From: Bacteroidota bacterium
Lineage (GTDB): Bacteria; Bacteroidota; Ignavibacteria; UBA10030; UBA8401
Reading direction: 5' to 3'
NCBI GenBank assembly: GCA_041658205.1
Contig: JBBAAO010000001.1
Span: forward strand, 2,232,001-2,296,000
DNA: 64,000 nt
In this document: one piece after another, positions 17,539 through 26,515 of the stretch
Numbering within the stretch: the stretch's first letter is position 1
Layout of the letters: each line of letters begins with the position of its first letter
The notes under the pieces: model-generated
What the model was told of the DNA's origin: nothing
The model's database searches: none
Seen by the model: only the letters and a program-made list of their open reading frames with translations
Translations under genes and position numbers: made by a program

Positions 17539-19419
17539 TTATTTCAGCAAGACCATCTTGGAAAACGGAGTTGCGAATTCCTTTCCGGTCACACCGCTGT
17601 GTAAATGAAGTTGGTAAAAATAAACACCAGTGCTTAACTTCGAAGCATTGAACGGAACCGAATGCTGGCCAGATTGAAATTCTCCAATGTCAGTTGATGA
17701 AATTTTTCGGCCAAGAATATCGAACACTGATAATGTTACTCTTCCATCCGTCGGTGAGCTAAATTTAATATTTGTGGATGGATTGAAGGGATTAGGATAA
17801 TTACCGAGAATAATAAATTCCGTCGGCAATGCATTGTTTACTGTTTTACCGACACCGGTAATCAACAGTGTGGTATCCATATATACATAAGCAGCTGCTG
17901 CAAATCCTTCATGTTCCCTAAACCACCAGGTTCTCGTGCCATAACTTAATGATGAGGGATTATAGGAATCACCATCAAATAGCGTTAGTCCTAAATAGAG
18001 TACACCATCTCCAAGTCCTGAGGGATAACCCATTTTTGTTAAATCAATAGCTTGTTCTATTTGATATCCTGCATCTTCATCGATGCCCGTTGTATCAAGA
18101 GTGGTGTTTGGTTTGAGTGTCAGTGCAATTTGAGCTCCATGCAGTGAATCGCGAAATTTCGGATAATAATCTTTTAAACTATCCTTACCGTTTTTGCCCA
18201 CAATCACTGTTAACTTCATTGGTATCTGATCATGATCGGTCTGGTTTTGATAATCTTTTCCCATTCCATTCATGGTGATCATAAAACCATCCCATCGGTC
18301 ATATACATCGAGAAATTGTACTGCTTGATCTTGTACATCAACACCAACATACAATGTGTTTCCTTTGAAGAACATTTTAACATTCGCTTTTGAAGAATCA
18401 AACACCGTTGCTTTTCCGCCATTCACGGGAGGTTGAAACTCACCGCTCGCAAACGGTCCAACGCTCGCATACGCATTTCGGATTTTGTTATCACCGAATC
18501 GGATATCAATTCCTTGTATCTTTCCCCAGACCGCTTCATCAAGTTTTCCGTCGATTGTTGGAGACGTCATGAGTTTGCCGTTTTGAAGAGAATATTCCGG
18601 CAACAACTTCGGAGCGGCACCGGATGCTGTTGTGATATCGGGACGGACATGAATTCTGAGAAAATTCTTGTTACTGACATTTGCCCAAGGACCTTGTAAC
18701 CATGTTCTGCTAAATGTTACCCAATCCTGTACCGGAAAAAACCAGTCAACATCACGAAATGCAACATTGAACATGACGATATCACCGTTCGGATCTGCTG
18801 TGTTGTAACCCAATTTTTTGATGTTGATCTTCATCTCCACAGTGTAACCCGTATCCGGTTTTGCATCCGTATTGGTTATTCCTTGAACAGTTGTAGCCGT
18901 TTCAAAATCTTTTATTGTATATTTCCCTGTCGGTCCAGTTGATGGAGGACCACCGACCGCGGTGACCGCACCGGGATTCATCCATGATTCATTAATCCAA
19001 CCGTAAAGAAATTCACCAGAAGGTGCCGGACGTTGCTTCAAATCACTTTTATCACGAATGTTGAAAATGATGGCATCAGCAGCACCAAAATTTCCACCGC
19101 CAATCGAACTGTCTTTCACCGTAAAGGCAAGATAGAGAGAGTCTCCCATCACAAGAAATTTTACCCAAGCGCGAGTGGAATCGAACACTGTTCCGGTTTC
19201 TGCAGTATATCCGCTTCCGGGAAGTCCGGCGCTTTTTCCATACTGCACGTACAGAGATTCCGCTTTCGACCAAGCTGCCTCATTCAATTTTCCATCAACA
19301 ACAAGAGATCCAGCTGGAGCTGTCCTGGCCCAAATTGCATCTGTTCGTTTTGGCTGGGTAACACTCATCAACGAAATCAAAATTACACACGTCACTATTT
19401 TGTAGAATGTTTGAACCAT
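17539..19419 (-). CDS. T9SS-exported protein with two CBM9-like modules
   Basis: 626 aa. Signal peptide (1 to about 27), then two CBM9/DOMON-like carbohydrate-binding modules: the first starts at SLVVDGKLNEAAWSKAE (about residue 35), the second at SPTIDGKLDEAVWGKIQ (about 285). The motif DGKL[DN]E..W is the usual entry strand of this module type. A T9SS type A sorting domain closes the protein (NYPNPFNPSTNIKF, then STGVYFYQLHLH). No catalytic domain is seen. It is probably a surface glycan-binding protein doing the job a SusE/F-type protein does elsewhere. The start has a fair ribosome-binding site (AGGAATAACG). It lies between the five-module protein and the TonB receptor on the same strand. 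Confidence 0.8.
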   Translation of the reverse strand: MVQTFYKIVTCVILISLMSVTQPKRTDAIWARTAPAGSLVVDGKLNEAAWSKAESLYVQYGKSAGLPGSGYTAETGTVFDSTRAWVKFLVMGDSLYLAFTVKDSSIGGGNFGAADAIIFNIRDKSDLKQRPAPSGEFLYGWINESWMNPGAVTAVGGPPSTGPTGKYTIKDFETATTVQGITNTDAKPDTGYTVEMKINIKKLGYNTADPNGDIVMFNVAFRDVDWFFPVQDWVTFSRTWLQGPWANVSNKNFLRIHVRPDITTASGAAPKLLPEYSLQNGKLMTSPTIDGKLDEAVWGKIQGIDIRFGDNKIRNAYASVGPFASGEFQPPVNGGKATVFDSSKANVKMFFKGNTLYVGVDVQDQAVQFLDVYDRWDGFMITMNGMGKDYQNQTDHDQIPMKLTVIVGKNGKDSLKDYYPKFRDSLHGAQIALTLKPNTTLDTTGIDEDAGYQIEQAIDLTKMGYPSGLGDGVLYLGLTLFDGDSYNPSSLSYGTRTWWFREHEGFAAAAYVYMDTTLLITGVGKTVNNALPTEFIILGNYPNPFNPSTNIKFSSPTDGRVTLSVFDILGRKISSTDIGEFQSGQHSVPFNASKLSTGVYFYQLHLHSGVTGKEFATPFSKMVLLK

Positions 19420-19445
19420 ACGTTATTCCTATTTTTGTAAAAAAA

Positions 19446-19483
19446 TGCTGCCGAAAATTCTTTGAAAGGAATTTCCGGCAGCA
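19446..19483 (-). terminator. Rho-independent terminator after the five-module CBM9 gene
   Basis: TGCTGCCG..AATTC and GAATT..CGGCAGCA form a stem of about 15 bp with one mismatch; on the minus strand it is followed by seven T. It lies directly after the stop of the gene at 19494 and should reduce transcription into the downstream genes, so the first gene is probably the most expressed. Confidence 0.75.
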
Positions 19484-19493
19484 ATGGTGACTG

Positions 19494-22400
19494 TTATTTC
19501 AGTAACATCATTTTCTTTGTTTGAACAAACGTACCGGCCTGAATTCGATAAATATAAATTCCAGACGCCAGTTTGCTTGCATCAAAGGAGACATGATAAT
19601 TACCAATGTTTTGTTCTTGGTTGACCAACGTTGCAACTTCTTGGCCAATCATATTGTAGACCTTCAAAACCACCTGACTTGCAGTAGGAATTGAATACTG
19701 AATGGTTGTTGATGGATTGAATGGATTCGGATAATTCTGCGCTAATGAATATTCAACCGGCACGAGATCACTGCCATCGACACCGGTAATGCTTGACAAA
19801 AGCACAGTCTTAAACGCTGAACCCCATTCACTGCCCCACCATGATTTGTAATAGGAACCGCGTGCACTATCCCAAGGACTCATACCATACGGCCAAGGTT
19901 TTGCAGCGTCAAATTGATATCCATCGGGATCAAATACATTCATGGACATTTGAAATGACACCGGACTGGTTGAGGCTGTAAATCCTAATGCGGTCAATTT
20001 AATCATCAGTTCAGCAGTATAACCATTATCCACATTGGTTGTATCGTTTGCGGAAGAACCGGACGGCAAGAATCCTGCACCGGCACCTGAATTCAAAACA
20101 GTTTCTTCGTATTTGATGGTGTCTTTATTTGCCGCAATGTTCTGATAATACAACTTGTATTCTTTTGTGGCACCTGCTTTATCTTTTACCTGCAGGAACA
20201 TTCCATCACCTTCCCAATCAAATCGGCAAATGGATTTATCGTTTGATTGAATACCGAGGTACAGATTGCTTCCGCGGTGTAAGAATTTAACTCGTGCGAT
20301 ACTTGTATCGATATACGGAATATGATACGTAACGCCATTCACATCAAACGACGCTTTCAAATCAAAACCGCCGGTAACTGATTTTTCGGTACCGCTTTTT
20401 GGAAGATTGGGTGGTCCAAACACGAGTGTCGGTGCATTTGCCCAATCAGTTTCATTTAATTTTCCATCAAGTGTAATTGCCGTTGTAGAGACAAATGGTT
20501 TAATTGTGTCGGGACTATCGAACGCCGGCAGCAATTTTATTTTTTTGAAGCTTGAACCCCATTCACTTCCCCACCATGATTTAAAGTATGAACCGCGTGC
20601 CGAATCCCAAGGACTCATTCCATACGGCCAAGGCAATGCTGCGTTAAATTGATATCCATCCGGATCGAAGATATTCATGGAAATTTGGACTTCGTTAACC
20701 GTGGCAGCATATCCTAATTTATCCAACCGAATTCGAAGTTCTGCCGAATATCCATTATCCACATTCAGAGTATCGTTTGCCGTAGAACCTGTGGGTAAAA
20801 ATCCTGCACCGGCACCGGAATTCAATACTGTTTCTTCATAACGGATTGTATCTTTGTTCGCTGCGATGTTTTGATAATAGAGCTTGTATTCTTTTGTTGC
20901 TCCTGCATTGTCTTTAATCTGAATAAAGAGACCTTCACCTTCCCAATCGAATCGGCAAATAGATTTATCGTTTGATTGGACTCCAATATATAGATCAACA
21001 CCTTTATGCAAGAATTTCACACGTGCCCACGAACTATCCTTATTCGGATTATAATATGTTACCCCGTTGACATCAAACGCGGCTTTCAAATCAAATCCTC
21101 CAGAAACCGTATGATCCGGACCTTGCTTTTTCAATTGTGCACCGTTTCCGAATATTAAGGAAGGAGCACCACCCCATTCCGGTTCATCTAATTTTCCGTC
21201 AAGTGTTACTGTGCTGCCAATATATGCAGCTGCCATCATTGGCGGATCTTCATATTCTTTCACCACAGGAACAAAGTTCAGTTTTTTGAAACTCGATCCC
21301 CATTCACTGCCCCACCATGATTTAAAGTATGAACCGCGTGCACTATCCCAAGGATTCATACCATACGGCCAAGGCAATGCCGCATTAAACTGATATCCGT
21401 CCGGATCGAAAATGTTCATCGATATAAGAACACTGTCGTATGGCGCTGTGTATCCTAATTTATCCAAACGAATGCGTAGTTCGGCAGTATAACCATTGTC
21501 TACATTTGTTGTATCATTTGCGGTTGAACCGGAAGGCAAGAATCCCGCGCCGTTTCCTGAATTCAAGACACTCTCTTCATATTTGATTGTATCTTTATTT
21601 CCCGCAATATTTTGATAATACAATTTGTATTCTTTCGTTACTCCTGCTTTATCTTTAATCTGTACAAATAATCCTTCCCCTTCCCAATCAAATCGACAAA
21701 TGGATTTGTCATTCGATTGCACTCCTAAGAAAAGATCCGGACCTTTGCGCAACATTTTCACTCTTGCCCATGAACTGTCTAAGTTTGGATTATGATATGT
21801 TACGCCATTCACATCAAATGACGCTTTTAAATCAAATCCTCCGCTGACCGTTCGATCTACTCCTTGTTTTCTCAAATGCGCACCATTCCCGAATAATAAG
21901 GAAGGTACATTTCCCCATTCCGGTTCGTCTAACTTTCCGTCTACCGATATTGCTTCCGCATTTTTCACCAACATTGTTGGTGGATCATCGTATTCTTTTA
22001 CTTCAGGAACAAAGTTCAACATTTTAAAAGCCGAACCCCATTCACTACCCCACCACGATTTAAAATAGGAACCGCGAGCGCTATCCCACGGATTCATACC
22101 ATACGGCCAAGGCAATGCTGCGTTAAATTGAAATCCGTCCGGATCGAATATATTCATCGATATTTTGACATTTTTATAAGGATACGAATATCCCAACTTA
22201 TCTAACCGTATTCGAAGTTCAGCTGTATAACCATTATCGACATTGGTCGTATCATTTGCAGTTGATCCGGCTGGTAAAAATCCCGCACCTCCTCCGGAAT
22301 TCAAAATAGACTCTTCGTATTTAATGGTATCTTTATTTCCAGCAATATTCTGATAGTACAGCTTGTACTCTTTGGTCACTCCTGCTGTATCTTTTATCTG

Positions 22401-24239
22401 AACGAATAATCCTTCACCTTCCCAATCAAACCGACAGATCGATTTATCATTGGATTGTACACCAATGTAAAGATCCGGACCTTTGCGAAGGAATTTCACT
22501 CGCGCCCACGAACTATCTTTGTTCGGAATATGATATGTAACTGAGTTTACATCAAACGATGATTTAAGATCAAATCCGCCGGTCACCGTCTGATCTATTC
22601 CTTGTTTTCGTAAGTGCGCTCCGTTTCCAAATAACAACGAAGGTGCGCCGCCCCATTCCGGTTCATCTAATTTTCCGTCTAATGTTACTGCTCCCACATT
22701 CTTTACTAGCATTGCGGCAGGATCATCGTACTTTATCGGTTCCGGCGTAAATGTTAAAGATTTAAAACTTGAACCCCATTCACTGCCCCACCATGATTTA
22801 TAATAGGAACCGCGTGCGCTATCCCATTGACTATAACCAGGCACCGGCGTTGCTGCATTAAATTGAAATCCATCCGGATCGAAAATATTCATTGAAATTT
22901 GAATATTATTGAGCGGTAATTTATATCCAAGTTTATCTAAGCGTATTCGTAACTCCACGGAATAACCATTGTCAACATTTGTGGTGTCATTCGCTGTAGA
23001 ACCGGACGGTAAAAATCCCGCGCCAGAACCCGAATTCAAAACGCTTTCTTCGTATTTAACTGTGTCTTTGTTCCCAGCAATGTTCTGATAATACAACTTG
23101 TATTCTTTTGTCACGCCGGCAGTATCTTTAATCTGAACAAAGAGACCTTCGCCTTCCCAATCAAATCGGCAGATGGATTTATCATTGGATTGAACACCAA
23201 TAAAAAGATCCGGACCTTTGCGCAAGAACTTTACTCTTGCCCACGAACTGTCTTTGTTTGGGATGTAATATTTCACGCTATTGACGTCAAATGATGCTTT
23301 GACATCAAATCCGCCGCTCACCGTTTGATCACCAGCCTGTTTCTTTAAGAAGGCACCATTGCCAAACAATAGCGCGGGTGCATTCGCCCATGCTGGTTCG
23401 TCCAATTTGCCGTCGACAGTAACTGATTCTGCATTCTTTACTGGCATTGATGCAGGATTGTCGAAGGGATTAATTGCAGCGGCATCCTTCCAAGTTTTAC
23501 CAACACGAATTCCGTCAACAAGTAATGTAGGTGCATTGCCTGCTGTTCCCTGACGCAAGCTGACTGCAGCAATGGCAGCAATATCAGTTTGAGTAGTGGA
23601 CACAGGACCTGCAGATGGTGTAGACGGTTCTTCCTGAGGAAATGCCGAATTAGAAAAGACAAAGAGACTGACTTCATCATCTGTCGTCGATCCTGTATTG
23701 AAGAGATATTTTACTACAAGCAAATATGTTGTATTTAGATTATAGATTGAATCTGTAAATGTCGGGGGGATAGCAGCGGAAATAGAAGTTTTGCTAATTC
23801 CAAATGCTATCTTTCCATTATCCGCGGGACGCACAAAGAGCCGCGGTGAAAATGCAGAAGTATTTCCTACTACTTGTGTCAAATGGAAAAAATAATCTCC
23901 AACGTATGGAGCACCATTTCGCACAGCAGCAACATTCACAAGGAACGATGCAAAGATTGTCCCGGAAGTCTGAGAAGTAAATCCTATACATACATCTTGT
24001 CCAGTTGAATCAACTTTTGAAGCATTTCCAATACCCGAACCGGCATAATTGGAATAGATCAGACTGCCATTGACAACTTTTACAGGGTTTGTGAGGGATG
24101 TCCCGGTTATTTGCCATCCATGACTCAGTACTGAATCTCCTGCCGGATAACTGAAATTCTCTTGCAACAGCAACTGAGCATTTGCAGTCGAGATAAGACC
24201 TGCAAATATCGATGCAAAAAGCAACAATAGTTTTTTCAT
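19494..24239 (-). CDS. T9SS-exported protein with five tandem CBM9-like modules
   Basis: 1581 aa. Signal peptide (1-21), a lectin-like beta-sandwich (about 22-250), then five homologous units of about 246 residues and a T9SS type A sorting domain (SLAQNYPNPFNPSTTIQY to FVQTKKMMLLK). Each unit opens with VDGKLDEP.W or TLDGKLNE..W, contains KSICRFDWEGEGLF, EYKLYYQNIA.NKDT and FLP.GS.ANDT.NVDNGY, and ends with SWWGSEWGS.FK. The units are CBM9/DOMON-like and no catalytic domain is seen. A strong ribosome-binding site (AAAGGAG) and a sigma70-like promoter precede it, and a terminator follows, so it is probably abundant. It is likely a multivalent surface polysaccharide-binding protein; the ligand is presumably the glucan attacked by the downstream enzymes. 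Confidence 0.85.
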   Translation of the reverse strand: MKKLLLLFASIFAGLISTANAQLLLQENFSYPAGDSVLSHGWQITGTSLTNPVKVVNGSLIYSNYAGSGIGNASKVDSTGQDVCIGFTSQTSGTIFASFLVNVAAVRNGAPYVGDYFFHLTQVVGNTSAFSPRLFVRPADNGKIAFGISKTSISAAIPPTFTDSIYNLNTTYLLVVKYLFNTGSTTDDEVSLFVFSNSAFPQEEPSTPSAGPVSTTQTDIAAIAAVSLRQGTAGNAPTLLVDGIRVGKTWKDAAAINPFDNPASMPVKNAESVTVDGKLDEPAWANAPALLFGNGAFLKKQAGDQTVSGGFDVKASFDVNSVKYYIPNKDSSWARVKFLRKGPDLFIGVQSNDKSICRFDWEGEGLFVQIKDTAGVTKEYKLYYQNIAGNKDTVKYEESVLNSGSGAGFLPSGSTANDTTNVDNGYSVELRIRLDKLGYKLPLNNIQISMNIFDPDGFQFNAATPVPGYSQWDSARGSYYKSWWGSEWGSSFKSLTFTPEPIKYDDPAAMLVKNVGAVTLDGKLDEPEWGGAPSLLFGNGAHLRKQGIDQTVTGGFDLKSSFDVNSVTYHIPNKDSSWARVKFLRKGPDLYIGVQSNDKSICRFDWEGEGLFVQIKDTAGVTKEYKLYYQNIAGNKDTIKYEESILNSGGGAGFLPAGSTANDTTNVDNGYTAELRIRLDKLGYSYPYKNVKISMNIFDPDGFQFNAALPWPYGMNPWDSARGSYFKSWWGSEWGSAFKMLNFVPEVKEYDDPPTMLVKNAEAISVDGKLDEPEWGNVPSLLFGNGAHLRKQGVDRTVSGGFDLKASFDVNGVTYHNPNLDSSWARVKMLRKGPDLFLGVQSNDKSICRFDWEGEGLFVQIKDKAGVTKEYKLYYQNIAGNKDTIKYEESVLNSGNGAGFLPSGSTANDTTNVDNGYTAELRIRLDKLGYTAPYDSVLISMNIFDPDGYQFNAALPWPYGMNPWDSARGSYFKSWWGSEWGSSFKKLNFVPVVKEYEDPPMMAAAYIGSTVTLDGKLDEPEWGGAPSLIFGNGAQLKKQGPDHTVSGGFDLKAAFDVNGVTYYNPNKDSSWARVKFLHKGVDLYIGVQSNDKSICRFDWEGEGLFIQIKDNAGATKEYKLYYQNIAANKDTIRYEETVLNSGAGAGFLPTGSTANDTLNVDNGYSAELRIRLDKLGYAATVNEVQISMNIFDPDGYQFNAALPWPYGMSPWDSARGSYFKSWWGSEWGSSFKKIKLLPAFDSPDTIKPFVSTTAITLDGKLNETDWANAPTLVFGPPNLPKSGTEKSVTGGFDLKASFDVNGVTYHIPYIDTSIARVKFLHRGSNLYLGIQSNDKSICRFDWEGDGMFLQVKDKAGATKEYKLYYQNIAANKDTIKYEETVLNSGAGAGFLPSGSSANDTTNVDNGYTAELMIKLTALGFTASTSPVSFQMSMNVFDPDGYQFDAAKPWPYGMSPWDSARGSYYKSWWGSEWGSAFKTVLLSSITGVDGSDLVPVEYSLAQNYPNPFNPSTTIQYSIPTASQVVLKVYNMIGQEVATLVNQEQNIGNYHVSFDASKLASGIYIYRIQAGTFVQTKKMMLLK
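19800..23464 (-). repeat. Five tandem coding repeats of about 738 bp (CBM9-like modules)
   Basis: The conserved SWWGSEWGS codons recur at about 19821, 20556, 21296, 22035 and 22773, i.e. every 735-740 bp. Approximate units: 22737-23464, 21998-22736, 21260-21997, 20521-21259 and 19800-20520. Units 2-4 are most alike; the unit nearest the C-terminus is the most divergent at its start. Many differences between units are synonymous. Confidence 0.9.
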
Positions 24240-24291
24240 CGTTCAACTCCTTTTAATGTTTAGTGATTTGGGATTTAATGTTGCATGATAT

Positions 24292-24319
24292 ATTGTATTG
24301 ATACTGATTATCTTTTCAA
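24292..24319 (-). promoter_or_regulatory. Sigma70-like promoter for the five-module CBM9 gene
   Basis: On the minus strand TTGAAA (24314-24319) and TACAAT (24292-24297) are separated by 16 bp, about 50 bp upstream of the ATG at 24239. No copy of the LacI operator seen upstream of lacI is present in this intergenic region. Confidence 0.45.
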
Positions 24320-24363
24320 GATGAAGATCATACTCACCCGGGTTACGAAGAACCAAATTCACA

Positions 24364-25404
24364 TTATCCATTAGTGCTCTCTTTCCCAACGTGAGTTATG
24401 CCATTAATTTTTTTACAACTATTTCTGATTGATAATGTTGTTGGAACGAAGATGTGTGCTGCGTCCCCTTTTGTTCGTTTTTGCAATCTGTCAAATACTC
24501 GAGAGATCGCCATCGCACCAAGGTCATGAATAGGAATATGGACAGATGTAAGAGAAGGACTTAAATATTTTGCCACCGGAATATCATCGAATCCACAAAC
24601 AGAAATATCGTTAGGAATCCGTAATCCAGCTTCACGAATGGCACCGATAGCACCAATCGCCATGGAGTCATTGAACGTAAAAATAGCTGTTGGACGTTCC
24701 TGTAATTTCAGAATTTCACGTGCTGCTTCATATCCGGATGCTTCGGTAAAGTCTCCGTCGAACTCAAATGTTTTGTTGAATGGTAATCCTTGATTCGTAA
24801 AGGCCGCCCTGTAACCGCGTAAACGCTCCTGTGATTCTAAATTATTTTCGCCCCCTTTTACAACAGCTATTCTGGTATGACCGATACTTAAAAGATAAGA
24901 TACCATGTCTCTGGCACCGCCAAATCCATCGGTCACAATAGTGTCAAAATGCGGGTTGTTGATTTGACAATTAAGAAGTACAACTGGTAGACCTTTGGGT
25001 AGGTTGGTAAGAAGGATCTCAGATTCAACTTGCGGAGACATGACCACCAATCCATCAACTCTCCCTCTCATAAAACGGAGAGCAGCTTCAATCTCTTTGG
25101 GATCGTTGTGAGAACTTGATACGATGAGATGATACCCCTGCTCTTGTACACTCGAGTCAGCACCTCGAATAACTTCCGAAAAGAACTCTCCATGAAGGTC
25201 CGGGAGAAGTAAACCGATAGCTTCGGTTTTCCTCATTATTAATCCACGAGCCGCTGGACTCGGAGCGTATTTCATTTGATTTATAATAGAGCGAATCTTG
25301 TCACGCGTTTCCGGTTTGACCTTGTCGCTACCGTTTAATACCCTTGAAACGGTAGCAATCGAAACACCTGCTTTTTTCGCCACATCTATTATGCTATATC
25401 GCAT
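24364..25404 (-). CDS. LacI family transcriptional regulator
   Basis: 346 aa. N-terminal LacI helix-turn-helix (residues 3-50; IIDVAKKAGVSIATVSRVLNGSDKVKPETR), hinge helix (APSPAARGLI) and a periplasmic-binding-protein-like effector domain (TEAIGLLLPDLHGEFFSEVIRGAD; ISVCGFDDIPVAKYLSPSLTSV). It heads the glucan cluster on the same strand and is expected to sense an intracellular sugar from that pathway. Its promoter overlaps a perfect palindromic operator and a second operator-like site covers its ribosome-binding site (AAAGG), so autorepression is likely. The roughly 20-residue tail after the core domain (ending GKESTNG) is longer than usual. Confidence 0.92.
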   Translation of the reverse strand: MRYSIIDVAKKAGVSIATVSRVLNGSDKVKPETRDKIRSIINQMKYAPSPAARGLIMRKTEAIGLLLPDLHGEFFSEVIRGADSSVQEQGYHLIVSSSHNDPKEIEAALRFMRGRVDGLVVMSPQVESEILLTNLPKGLPVVLLNCQINNPHFDTIVTDGFGGARDMVSYLLSIGHTRIAVVKGGENNLESQERLRGYRAAFTNQGLPFNKTFEFDGDFTEASGYEAAREILKLQERPTAIFTFNDSMAIGAIGAIREAGLRIPNDISVCGFDDIPVAKYLSPSLTSVHIPIHDLGAMAISRVFDRLQKRTKGDAAHIFVPTTLSIRNSCKKINGITHVGKESTNG

Positions 25405-25412
25405 GCGCTTAG

Positions 25413-25430
25413 AGTGAAAACCTTTACATT
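25413..25430 (-). promoter_or_regulatory. Second LacI-type operator over the lacI ribosome-binding site
   Basis: AGTGAAAACCTTTACATT matches the perfect operator 40-60 bp upstream at 15 of 18 positions. On the minus strand it contains the AAAGG that serves as the ribosome-binding site of lacI. It probably acts with the upstream operator, for example through looping or as a roadblock. Confidence 0.55.
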
Positions 25431-25472
25431 CTTATGGATTATATCTCATAAGGATGTGCTTTTGAGTGGAAC

Positions 25473-25490
25473 AATGTAAACGTTTACATT
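25473..25490. promoter_or_regulatory. Perfect 18-bp palindromic LacI-family operator
   Basis: AATGTAAACGTTTACATT is a perfect palindrome with the central CG typical of LacI-family operators. It starts about 7 bp after the -10 box of the lacI promoter, i.e. it covers the predicted transcription start, which is a textbook repression position. Confidence 0.8.
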
Positions 25491-25496
25491 TTTAAT

Positions 25497-25525
25497 AGTT
25501 TACCACCAAAAAAATTAATTGTCAA
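25497..25525 (-). promoter_or_regulatory. Sigma70-like promoter of lacI (and possibly the whole glucan cluster)
   Basis: On the minus strand TTGACA (25520-25525) and TAAACT (25497-25502) are separated by exactly 17 bp. The palindromic operator follows immediately. No terminator was seen between lacI and the CBM9 gene, so this promoter may also feed the cluster. Confidence 0.65.
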
Positions 25526-25666
25526 GAACTTTTTTAAAAAAAGTATCCTCTTCCTTAAAAAGTTGTGAAATCCTATGAATCCGTTAGTTTTCGATGACAA
25601 ATTTTTATTAATTGATAATGAAAATTGAAAACTCATATAAATTTTCTACTCAAAACTTGTTTACAA

Positions 25667-26482
25667 ATGAAACCCATCATAATCACTATAGTCGGTCTCC
25701 TATCACTTTGCGTTTCATCTTTCAGTCAAGAGACGCTTTCAAAAAATGGCCCCTATTCTCTTCATTGGACAACTGATGGAATCACTTTTGGTTCTGCTTT
25801 TATTGTCGCGTTCACTGCGTCGGCAATTGATGATTCCGTTCCAATGTTGACCATCGCAGAAATTAATGTTTTGAATAAGGATGATATCAATCCGATTGAC
25901 AGAATAACAGCAGGAACTTTTTCGAAAACTCAATCTCAAATAAGTGATGTTTTAGTCGGAGCTGCTATTGTATCACCATTTGCCCTTTTTCTTGACGAAG
26001 AAATTCGAAATGATTTTGGTACTATTTCCACCATGTATTTGGAAACCGTATTATTTTCCACATTCACTCCCTCGTACGGCAAAGGCGGAGTGAAACGGAT
26101 CCGACCCTATGTATATGGAAACAGTGCATCTCTTGCCGATAAGCAAGATGGTGAATCCCGTCGTTCTTTTTTTTCAGGGCATGCCACATGGGCTTTCTCC
26201 ACCAGTATTTTCTTTGCCAATGTCTATTTGGATTATTATCCTGATACTCAATATAAAGAGTATATATGGGGGGGTGCAATCGGACTGGCTTCAACGGTCT
26301 CTATTTTACGAGTTACTTCAGGGGCACATTTTATTTCTGATATCGTCGTTGGTGCAGCGGTAGGAAGTACGATTGGATATGTAATACCATACATCCATAG
26401 AAAAAAAGAGAACGAAATTTCGTTTCAACCCATCATTGCTCCCAATTATCGTGGGTTTTCCTTCACATATCATATAAAATAA
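25667..26482 (+). CDS. PAP2 family membrane-associated phosphatase
   Basis: 271 aa from the ATG at 25667, which opens a signal peptide (MKPIIITIVGLLSLCVSSFSQ); a TTG 42 bp upstream would bury it. The three parts of the PAP2 phosphatase signature are present: KRIRPY (about 144-149), SFFSGHA with the catalytic His, and RVTSGAHFISDIVVG with the nucleophilic His. Several hydrophobic segments surround them. PAP2 enzymes dephosphorylate lipid phosphates such as phosphatidic acid or undecaprenyl pyrophosphate, or act as acid phosphatases. The gene diverges from lacI and stands alone, ending at a strong bidirectional terminator. Confidence 0.85.
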   Translation: MKPIIITIVGLLSLCVSSFSQETLSKNGPYSLHWTTDGITFGSAFIVAFTASAIDDSVPMLTIAEINVLNKDDINPIDRITAGTFSKTQSQISDVLVGAAIVSPFALFLDEEIRNDFGTISTMYLETVLFSTFTPSYGKGGVKRIRPYVYGNSASLADKQDGESRRSFFSGHATWAFSTSIFFANVYLDYYPDTQYKEYIWGGAIGLASTVSILRVTSGAHFISDIVVGAAVGSTIGYVIPYIHRKKENEISFQPIIAPNYRGFSFTYHIK

Positions 26483-26508
26483 AAAAGGCGGACAATTGTC
26501 CGCCTTTT
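26483..26508. terminator. Bidirectional rho-independent terminator
   Basis: AAAAGGCGGACA/TGTCCGCCTTTT is a perfect inverted repeat between two convergent genes (PAP2 phosphatase on plus, Spy-like lipoprotein on minus), with A/T runs on both sides. Confidence 0.9.
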
Positions 26509-26515
26509 CACTCTT

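Noticed and set aside
19800..23464. CRISPR-like or non-coding tandem array
   Set aside because: The period is about 738 bp, and every unit is in frame and encodes a CBM9-like module.
25529..25545. Inverted repeat ACTTTTTT/AAAAAAAGT between lacI and PAP2 genes
   Set aside because: A low-complexity A/T run just upstream of the lacI -35 box; palindromy is expected by chance.
25658..25669. Third LacI operator near the PAP2 start (TTGTTTACAA)
   Set aside because: Only one half-site matches and it extends into the start codon; too weak to call.
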